Positions 1-6,727 of a stretch of DNA of 6,727 bases are shown here, piece by piece. The stretch is taken from assembly GCA_021781625.1 (NCBI GenBank), contig JAJXWL010000108.1, positions 1-6,727 on the forward strand, in the 5' to 3' direction. Below the pieces are notes generated by a model. That model ran no database searches. It worked only from the letters and a program-made list of their open reading frames with translations, and was not told the DNA's origin. Positions within the stretch are counted from its first letter, which is position 1, and each line of letters opens with the position of its first letter. Position numbers and translations under genes: made by a program. This DNA is from a bacterium (GTDB lineage: Bacteria > Spirochaetota > Spirochaetia > JABEVK01).

Positions 1-845
1 GACTGCCATAGCTGTTGGTAGGGCGGAAGTTCTCGAAAAAGGTGTTCTGCTAAGACTTGGCTAAAAGACGTGGCGGTTAAATACAGATCATTGATAAACT
101 CAAGGGCTTCGGCATGTTCTCGCCGCACCGGTTCGGGGCCTGTCATGGCAATCCAGGAGAGTTTCCAATCGGGGCAAGCAAAGCGCTTTGAGATGCCATT
201 GAGCGTAAACCCCGCCAGCTCTTTGAGTTCACGGCCGGGGCGAAGGAGTGTTTCCTTTCCAGTAAAGAGGTCAAAGACTTCATCGCTGATCCAAAAGGCC
301 CCTGTCCGTCGACAGAACTTTCGTACTGCCTCAAGACTTTCGGCATTAAGACAAGCTCCCGTAGGGTTGTTGGGACTAATGAGAACGATCAAGTTCGCCT
401 GGGGAATCGCGTCTAAGGATGCTGGCTCAATTTGCCAGGAACGGGAATAGGTCAGGTCATAAAACGAGGTTTGCCGTTCTGCTGCCAAATGTTCAAACAA
501 CGGATACCCGGGTCGAGGAAGGACAATCGTACCGCCGGGGGGGCAAAAAAGCTGAAATAAGTGTCGATAACTTTCTGAAGTTCCGGCCGTCAATAGCACG
601 TCTTCAGAGGTCAGCTCAAAGCCGTGGTCCTGATAAAAGCGGCTGAGGGTTTGACGAGTTCCCAGTCGGCCACGACTGTCTGGGTTATATACCGGTTGCT
701 GAGCGTATTCTTCGAAAGCGTTTCGAATAACGTCAAAAGGTGGAACAAAGCCGTTTTGATGAAAACGGGAATCCGTTAAGTCTATGAACCCGGGCAGATG
801 GCGCTTTCGAGCCAGAGCCTCTTCCAGAGGGGGAATGTCCTGCAT
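1..845 (-). CDS. PLP-dependent class I/II aminotransferase, C-terminus cut off by window edge
   Basis: Translating the minus strand from the ATG at 845 gives 281 uninterrupted codons up to the left edge. The C-terminal part of the enzyme (about 100 residues by family length) lies outside. Fold type I landmarks appear in order: a cofactor-phosphate loop TAGTSESY (residues 86-93), PRPGYPLF (110-117), SPNNPTGA (157-164, with the Asn that contacts the PLP ring), SDEVF (187-191, Asp 188 pairing with the pyridine nitrogen) and GISK with the Schiff-base Lys 220. Two positions differ from the textbook pattern: Phe 191 where Tyr is usual, and Lys 228 in KLSW where RxGW is usual. I recall a subgroup often labelled alanine aminotransferase-like with both features, so the enzyme is probably active, but its substrate cannot be read from the sequence. 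Only two bases separate this ATG from the stop of the upstream gene, and the Shine-Dalgarno is poor, so translation is probably coupled. It is expected to be cytosolic. Confidence 0.88.
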   Translation of the reverse strand, partial: MQDIPPLEEALARKRHLPGFIDLTDSRFHQNGFVPPFDVIRNAFEEYAQQPVYNPDSRGRLGTRQTLSRFYQDHGFELTSEDVLLTAGTSESYRHLFQLFCPPGGTIVLPRPGYPLFEHLAAERQTSFYDLTYSRSWQIEPASLDAIPQANLIVLISPNNPTGACLNAESLEAVRKFCRRTGAFWISDEVFDLFTGKETLLRPGRELKELAGFTLNGISKRFACPDWKLSWIAMTGPEPVRREHAEALEFINDLYLTATSFSQVLAEHLFRELPPYQQLWQ

Positions 846-847
846 GC

Positions 848-1603
848 CTAGTTCCGGCTGAAATCTGCTTCGAGAATGGACGGTGCAGGATGCTTGACAT
901 TCTGAAAGAACGAGTATTGCTGACCCGAGTCATCTGTGACAATGTGAGGATTGAGAGGGTCCAGCCGCGTACGGTTCCCCACTTGATAAGCATAAATCAC
1001 CTTGCCGGGCGGCAAGGAAAGTCGCAAACTGTACTCACCAGGACGTCCCGGCTCCTCTTGTAAATAGTCTTGGTAAGGGTCCCAATCATTAAAATTCCCC
1101 AGGACTGCTATGCGCAGTCCGCTTTGCCCTCGGTAACGGAATTCGACCTCTCCGTACGGCAATTGAACGGGACTGTTCCAATGGGGCATAGCTTCATCGT
1201 TCAACACAACATAAGAAAAATCCCCATTCGGGTCACTTCGGTAGTCTAAGTTGCCGGGATCTCGAATCCAAAGCCCGTCGACAATCAGTCGGTAATCCAT
1301 CTCATGGGGAGCACTTTCTGGAAGATTGTACACATAGAAAAAGACGTTATTTTGATTTTTTGAAAAGATGTGTCGTTGGGAGTAATGTTCACTAGCAAAA
1401 GCCACGGCGACATAACGGGCCCCCGGATCGGCATCATAGGTAAGGATAAGTTTGCGGTCAAAAATCCTCGGCGGTTGGGCATGCGTCAAATGAATGATTT
1501 GAAAATAGAGGGTCATGTCTAAGTCGGGTAACGCTTGCGGCTCGGCTTTTAAGTTTAAAACGGTAAAGAATCCTAGCAGGATTGCCAGGAAAGGCAATTT
1601 CAT
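848..1603 (-). CDS. Secreted protein with two glycogen-binding-like (CBM48/E-set) domains
   Basis: The product is 251 residues. A TTG lies one codon upstream, but the ATG at 1603 is preferred because the Shine-Dalgarno AGGAAG sits six bases before it. Residues 1-20 form a Sec signal peptide (Lys 2, a hydrophobic stretch from Leu 3 to Leu 18, probable cleavage after LKA), with no lipobox Cys. The mature part has two immunoglobulin-like E-set domains of the AMPK-beta/isoamylase N-terminal type. The first (about 50-135) is divergent but keeps YRLIVDGLWIRDPGN (104-118). The second (about 150-235) is close to consensus, with VLGNFNDWDP (167-176), a Gly-rich turn, LPPGKVIYAYQVGN (197-210) and DPLNP (215-219). 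No catalytic domain follows. The family usually binds alpha-glucans or docks onto enzymes. Here the protein should be periplasmic, so glycogen is an unlikely partner and a structural or docking role is possible. It is followed at once by the aminotransferase gene. Confidence 0.85.
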   Translation of the reverse strand: MKLPFLAILLGFFTVLNLKAEPQALPDLDMTLYFQIIHLTHAQPPRIFDRKLILTYDADPGARYVAVAFASEHYSQRHIFSKNQNNVFFYVYNLPESAPHEMDYRLIVDGLWIRDPGNLDYRSDPNGDFSYVVLNDEAMPHWNSPVQLPYGEVEFRYRGQSGLRIAVLGNFNDWDPYQDYLQEEPGRPGEYSLRLSLPPGKVIYAYQVGNRTRLDPLNPHIVTDDSGQQYSFFQNVKHPAPSILEADFSRN

Positions 1604-1710
1604 CAAACTCTTCCTTCTAGTATACTTCTCGACAAACTTTCTTTGGGGTTTAGTACAGAAAAGGAACTTCAGCTCACTCTGAGAAATTTCTTTCCGATAA
1701 AAAGAACAGC
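1604..1710. promoter_or_regulatory. Divergent intergenic region between the secreted E-set gene and the TPR gene
   Basis: Both flanking genes start outward from these 107 bases, so the region must hold promoters for both unless transcripts enter from elsewhere. No clear -35/-10 pair was found on either strand. Candidates are a minus-strand TATACT at 1624-1619, too close to the start codon and without a -35, and a plus-strand CCGATAA at 1694-1700 that resembles the sigma-28 -10 element but lacks a good TAAA box at the right distance. No convincing operator palindrome was seen. Confidence 0.45.
1608..1616 (-). promoter_or_regulatory. Shine-Dalgarno site that fixes the start of the secreted E-set gene
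   Basis: On the minus strand the sequence AAGGAAGAG lies here, with its AGGAAG core ending six bases before the ATG at 1603. This spacing favours that ATG over the adjacent TTG at 1606, which would leave only three bases. Confidence 0.75.
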
Positions 1711-4700
1711 ATGCCAGCGATTGACGCCATAGAACACTTTAAATCTCAAATTCAAGCACTCGCTGGCGAAAACGACCTGAGAGCGGCACAAGGCTTGCCT
1801 CCCGAAGAAATTTCTCCACCTCAAGCTCTGGGCGAAAGTTTAGAGGATTTACTGGGGGGGATGCCCCTGGCAGAAGACGTGGCACCACGGGATGAAGCCG
1901 AGACGCTTGAACCTCTCGAAGAAGCTGAGCCAGCTGTGGATGATGGTCTGGCGGATCTCTTCGATGCTCCCTTACCCGAGTATTCAGGTTCAGAACTGGC
2001 TGACCTGGATGCCTTGCTGGGGCCCGCAACTGTCCCTGGACTGGAAGACCTCGTCGAGCCCGAGGAACTTGCCGAACCAGAAGAGCTCAGTGAACCCTTA
2101 GACTTTGAGGAGTCTGAAACTTTTGAGGAACCCACTCAAGAACCCACCAATGAATCCTTAGCGCTTAGCAATCTGGATGCTCTGTTAGCCGAAGACGATT
2201 TTGGCGTTCCTGTCGAAATCACCGCCCCGCCCACCAAGAATACCGGCGGTATCGAAGACTTTGATGAGTCCTTGTTTGACGAAGCTAGCCCTTCTGAGGG
2301 TTTCAACGAAGATTTCAACTTTGACAACGCCGATTTTTCAGAACTTTCAGGTTTTGCTGAAACCAAAGAAGAAGACGTCGAAGCGTTTGATGAAAAGGGG
2401 GAGGCGGACGAATTCCCGCTTGGTGATTTCGAGACACAATTCGGCATTACCTCCTTTGACCATTACGATAGCGACCTTTTGAATCCTGCTACGTCCATTG
2501 ATCTAGAAATTGAAGCGGCACAGAAGACACTTTCTTTATCTGAAGAAGAATTTGCCGCCTTGCAACAGACTCTGGCACGTCAACCGCTTGACCTTAAACT
2601 TGCGATTGAAGAGCTGATCGGTGAAAAGGAAGTCACCCTGGAAGAGCTCAACCGAGTGGTTAAGCTTCTGACAGGAGGGGCTTCCACCAGAGCTCTCGCC
2701 GTAGCTGTAGGGAAAATCCTGGGCAGAAAAATCTCGGTGCCTTCTGGGTATGAAAAAGGCTCGGGTGAAGCTTTAGCCGCTCAGCAGGCTTCTCTTTGGT
2801 ACAACATCAAGACGGTAACGGGCCCGATTTTTCAAATCTCGTTGGCCGCGACGGTGGTCCTTGCCGTATTGATCCTTTTATTTTGGAATTTTCTCTGGCG
2901 ACCCTTTCGGGCCGAGGATTTGTACAACCGAGGTCTTGCCGCGATTCGTGCGGACCACAGTCGTCAAGCTGACGAGTTCTTTGATCAAGCGTACTATTAC
3001 TGGCCAGCTCAAGACCGCTTTTTTCAATATGCGCGCGCGTTTGAAGACCAGGGGGATTACGCACGTGCCCAGCGAAAGTACCTAGAACTACTTCAGCCTA
3101 CCATTAAGCCAGAATCCGATTCTGACCGAAGAAAGCTGGACGAACGCTTCTCCCTGCTTTTTAAGCCCTTGCCTCCAGGACTGAAGGACGCCGAACTCGA
3201 ACAAAAACTGTCTGAGAAACGGGCGGCGGCACGACAGTTTTATGTGCTAGTCCTGAAACTGTTAGCCGAAGATCCGGCTCACCCCTCTTCCTACACGACA
3301 TCCCTTCGGGGAAAGCTTTTGTTTCTCAACCCGAATCGGCAAGGTTTGTTAGAGTATTCCCGTTTTGAGACTTGGTACGGTAATGACGGTTTAGACCCCA
3401 ATGCGCATTTTCGCCGAGCTAGGAATGTCCTCAAGCCACTTTTTGCACAAAATCCCTATGACCGAGAGGCCCTGCTCCGCGAAGGCGATAATGCCATGAT
3501 TTGGGCTCAAAAATTGAATTCTCGGGAGCATTATCAAGAAGCCGATCAAGCATTTAGCGATTACCGGCAAAAATATGGAGAAGATTGGGTGATCCTGTGG
3601 CGGTTTGTTCGTCTTTTTGTGCAAACCGATCAAGAATCGCAACTATTACATTTCCGTGACCGGCTTCTTCAGGATCCGCATGCACAATTTGACCCTGAAG
3701 GAGCGGCCGAGTTAGCCAAATGGCTGATCAATCGTCATATCGCCCGAGTTAGAGAACAAGAAAAAGTTCTTCCTCGTCAGCGTACCCTAGAGGAAGAATA
3801 CCGCATCTCTTCTTATGACGATTCATCGTCTGGCCCCCAGACCCAACCTGTTATCGTTGAGCCAAGCCGTACGGCGGCAGAGGACTTGCGACAAGAGGAG
3901 TCAGGAGCGTCTAAGCCCGTCAATTTACCCCCACCTCATCCGTATGCCCTTTCCAATATTCCTTATCAGCCCCGGTATTTGAAAGGGGTTGATCAAATCC
4001 TCATTAAAGCGTTAGCGGTTCAGAAAAACCTTCCTGAGATTCATGAACAACTCGCAAGGTACTATCGTTTGTCATGGAATTCTAGTGAAGAGAAAAAGGC
4101 CTTAGCCGCCTCTGACGCGTATTTTCAACAAATGCCCGCTCGTGAACAACGGCATGATGATCGCTGGGGGGGAGAAATCCAGGTACTAGACCGCATAGGG
4201 GAGATTTTTGCTCAGGAAAACCAACCCCTCCAGGCGGAGTCTTACTACGTCAATGCCCTGCGTCGCTACCAAGAAGGGGTATATCAGAATCTTGTAACTC
4301 CAGAACTTAGCTATGCCAAAATCTATGCAGACCTAGCAGACCTATATTATGCCCAAACCCCGGGAACCAAGAATTCGCTGGACCCTTCGATGAAAGGAGG
4401 GTGGGACAGGGCTTTGGATCTGTACCAAACGGCGGTGAAGCAGGGTTTGGTCACCTCAGAAATCACCTATCGGATTGGGGTGATTCAATACGAAAAAAAG
4501 AACTATCAGCAAGCTGTGCTCAATTTTCTTCAGTTAGAAGAAGCTCCGGAATGGCAAGACAATGCTAACCTTCTTTACGCTTTGGGCAACGCCCTTTTTC
4601 GAACGGGTAACTATGCTTTGGCAGACGGATATTATCGTTCGCTCAAAGAAAGGTTAGAAATTCAACGTCATACTATCAGAGACTTAGACCTTCAAAAACG

Positions 4701-5109
4701 AAAATCTCACCGTTATTTGATACAACGCTTGGTGGAAGTCGAAAACAACCTGGCGGCGGCCATTGACCGAGGCCGGCCTGGTCTGCGTGTCCGCACCGGG
4801 ACCTTCGCAGTTGCCTTAAAGTATCTCACTGATGCTCAAGCAACGATGACTTCCTTGGGGCTGGATCTGTACGATAACCATCAAGAACTCGATATTACCG
4901 AAGTGGATGAACAAGCCTTGCAGAAGATTCGAGCCCAAGAAGCCGAAATCGTGCGAAAAACTCGACAGGTCGGTGGGCTCATTGCGGCCAATTTGAAACT
5001 CTTGTCATTGGCACAAGCGGCGTCTCCACAAGATCGCATCCGTTTTTCTCAAGCTTTAGAAATCTTTCCTCGTTTGGCTCTCACTCTCAGTCAGCAAACC
5101 CCATGGTAA
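1711..5109 (+). CDS. flcA: Membrane-anchored TPR protein, probable periplasmic flagellar collar protein FlcA
   Basis: The product is 1132 residues. Residues 1-35 are a short helical start. Residues 41-160 are very acidic: 38 of 120 are Asp or Glu, with one Arg and no Lys. The low-complexity acidic stretch continues to about 268 and carries repeated leucine-aspartate motifs. Residues 271-350 look like a compact helical domain. Residues 374-396 form a single membrane helix (QISLAATVVLAVLILLFW), followed by RPFR. The remainder is mostly helical. TPR-like units are clearest at 401-460, 825-860 and 897-985 (for example ALGNALFRTGNYALADGYY). A Pro/Ser/acidic linker at about 698-747 divides this part into two lobes. 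There is no signal peptide, so the N-terminus should be cytoplasmic and the TPR part periplasmic. Spirochaete FlcA has this layout and is needed for collar and stator assembly in Borrelia. The ATG at 1711 is the first start codon after an in-frame stop at 1651 and has no Shine-Dalgarno. The gene is certain; the FlcA name is an inference from architecture. A spirochaete-specific TPR protein of other function is the alternative. Confidence 0.65.
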   Translation: MPAIDAIEHFKSQIQALAGENDLRAAQGLPPEEISPPQALGESLEDLLGGMPLAEDVAPRDEAETLEPLEEAEPAVDDGLADLFDAPLPEYSGSELADLDALLGPATVPGLEDLVEPEELAEPEELSEPLDFEESETFEEPTQEPTNESLALSNLDALLAEDDFGVPVEITAPPTKNTGGIEDFDESLFDEASPSEGFNEDFNFDNADFSELSGFAETKEEDVEAFDEKGEADEFPLGDFETQFGITSFDHYDSDLLNPATSIDLEIEAAQKTLSLSEEEFAALQQTLARQPLDLKLAIEELIGEKEVTLEELNRVVKLLTGGASTRALAVAVGKILGRKISVPSGYEKGSGEALAAQQASLWYNIKTVTGPIFQISLAATVVLAVLILLFWNFLWRPFRAEDLYNRGLAAIRADHSRQADEFFDQAYYYWPAQDRFFQYARAFEDQGDYARAQRKYLELLQPTIKPESDSDRRKLDERFSLLFKPLPPGLKDAELEQKLSEKRAAARQFYVLVLKLLAEDPAHPSSYTTSLRGKLLFLNPNRQGLLEYSRFETWYGNDGLDPNAHFRRARNVLKPLFAQNPYDREALLREGDNAMIWAQKLNSREHYQEADQAFSDYRQKYGEDWVILWRFVRLFVQTDQESQLLHFRDRLLQDPHAQFDPEGAAELAKWLINRHIARVREQEKVLPRQRTLEEEYRISSYDDSSSGPQTQPVIVEPSRTAAEDLRQEESGASKPVNLPPPHPYALSNIPYQPRYLKGVDQILIKALAVQKNLPEIHEQLARYYRLSWNSSEEKKALAASDAYFQQMPAREQRHDDRWGGEIQVLDRIGEIFAQENQPLQAESYYVNALRRYQEGVYQNLVTPELSYAKIYADLADLYYAQTPGTKNSLDPSMKGGWDRALDLYQTAVKQGLVTSEITYRIGVIQYEKKNYQQAVLNFLQLEEAPEWQDNANLLYALGNALFRTGNYALADGYYRSLKERLEIQRHTIRDLDLQKRKSHRYLIQRLVEVENNLAAAIDRGRPGLRVRTGTFAVALKYLTDAQATMTSLGLDLYDNHQELDITEVDEQALQKIRAQEAEIVRKTRQVGGLIAANLKLLSLAQAASPQDRIRFSQALEIFPRLALTLSQQTPW

Positions 5110-6258
<1,149 letters not shown>

Positions 6259-6275
6259 GACTTCCTTAATTCACT

Positions 6276-6306
6276 AAGGTCTGGGGCTTTGCCTCAGACT
6301 TTTTTT
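6276..6306 (+). terminator. Rho-independent terminator of leuB
   Basis: GGTCTGGGGC (6278-6287) pairs with GCCTCAGACT (6291-6300) as a ten-base-pair stem with two G-U pairs and a three-base TTT loop. A run of seven T residues (6300-6306) follows. Two A residues before the stem can pair with the first T residues after it. It begins 18 bases after the leuB stop codon. On the minus strand the hairpin has no T run after it, so it looks one-directional. Confidence 0.9.
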
Positions 6307-6727
6307 CATGTACGACGTTGGCGAAGCATTCGCCAGCAGGCCATGGTCATCCCGATGACGGTGGCTAACGACAGGGCAGATAAGAGGATTCCCGCTTGCC
6401 ATAACCCTGATAAACTGATGAGTTTTGCTGTGACGAGTTTGGCGAGCCAAGCACTGGTTTCGATGACCCCTTGGGTTCCAAAGGGCAGAATAACAATCAA
6501 AAGCCACCAAATCCATGGCATTTTCCCCTGGTGTGGAGCTTGAAAGTTCCAAGCGAGGAAAAAGCCAATAAAGCACAGGGCTAGAAAGGCCAAGGGACTG
6601 ATCAGACGGAAGAGGAACTCTGTCTGCCAGGGTAAGGGAGATTCCCCCATCAGGGTTAACCCTTGGTCATCCGTAAGTAAGTTGACGGTCTTCCAAGTCT
6701 GGGGAACCGAATTCAGAGTCAAAAAGA
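6306..6727 (-). CDS. C-terminal part of a membrane protein of unknown function, start outside window
   Basis: The minus-strand frame is open from the right edge to the TGA at 6308-6306, about 140 codons. A TTG at 6722 could in principle start it, but it has no upstream sequence to judge, and the first residues look like the interior of a soluble domain (SVPQTWKTVNLLTDDQGL), so a longer gene running beyond the window is more likely. Counting from that TTG, hydrophobic segments lie at about residues 36-60 (RLISPLAFLALCFIGFFLAW), 69-83 (a short Trp-rich stretch) and 102-130, followed by a basic C-terminal tail MLRQRRT. That suggests two or three membrane helices with the tail in the cytoplasm by the positive-inside rule. 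The family is not recognised. It converges on leuB with a 47-bp gap, and its stop codon touches the last T of the leuB terminator. Confidence 0.75.
   Translation of the reverse strand, partial: FLTLNSVPQTWKTVNLLTDDQGLTLMGESPLPWQTEFLFRLISPLAFLALCFIGFFLAWNFQAPHQGKMPWIWWLLIVILPFGTQGVIETSAWLAKLVTAKLISLSGLWQAGILLSALSLATVIGMTMACWRMLRQRRT

Noticed and set aside
70..646. Plus-strand open frames of 126 and 75 codons across the aminotransferase region
   Set aside because: They lie antisense to a reading frame with clear aminotransferase motifs and have low-complexity, Arg/Ser-rich products with no recognisable domain.
1619..1624. Minus-strand TATACT as a -10 box for the secreted E-set gene
   Set aside because: Initiation from it would start inside or next to the Shine-Dalgarno, and there is no -35-like hexamer 16-18 bases upstream.
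1629..1656. Plus-strand TCGACA and TAGTAC as a promoter for the TPR gene
   Set aside because: The -10 matches only three of six positions and the spacer is 16 bases. This is no better than chance in AT-rich intergenic DNA.
2056..2100. Possible DNA tandem repeat coding EPEEL units
   Set aside because: The copies use different synonymous codons, so there is no DNA-level repeat. It is reported only as a protein-level motif.
1821..2447. Two minus-strand Ser-rich frames of about 100 codons opposite the acidic region of the TPR gene
   Set aside because: Their Ser/Lys bias is what the complement of Glu/Asp/Leu codons gives. They have no ribosome site or conserved feature.
6274..6576. Minus-strand 100-codon and plus-strand 84-codon frames near the right end
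   Set aside because: They overlap the membrane-protein frame, which has coherent hydrophobic segments and runs to the edge. The alternatives cross the leuB terminator or lack any such features.

Overview
The window reads as chromosomal DNA from a free-living spirochaete. The main reason is the large central gene. Its product has a long acidic N-terminus, one membrane helix and a large tetratricopeptide-repeat (TPR) region, the layout I associate with the spirochaete periplasmic flagellar collar protein FlcA (Borrelia BB0326 type). A leucine-biosynthesis gene argues against a host-restricted spirochaete with reduced metabolism. The taxonomic call is an inference from architecture, since no database search was possible.

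Layout. Positions 1-1603 hold two closely packed minus-strand genes. The upstream one (848-1603) encodes a small secreted protein with two glycogen-binding-like (E-set/CBM48) domains. The second (845 to beyond position 1) encodes a class I/II PLP-dependent aminotransferase whose C-terminus is cut by the window edge. Positions 1604-1710 form a short divergent intergenic region. Positions 1711-5109 encode the 1132-residue membrane-anchored TPR protein. A 60-bp gap with a near-consensus sigma-70-type promoter and a strong Shine-Dalgarno sequence leads into leuB (5170-6258), which ends at a rho-independent terminator. A convergent minus-strand gene, cut by the right edge (6306-6727), encodes the C-terminal part of a membrane protein of unknown function.

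Working together. The minus-strand pair is probably one transcript. The TPR gene and leuB lie on the same strand, but leuB has its own promoter, so they need not be co-regulated. I see no functional link between leuB and its neighbours. The most interesting possibility is that the TPR gene and the divergent secreted E-set gene serve the same periplasmic structure. No mobile element, CRISPR array, tRNA or rRNA was seen. Every stretch longer than 300 bases is covered by a gene.
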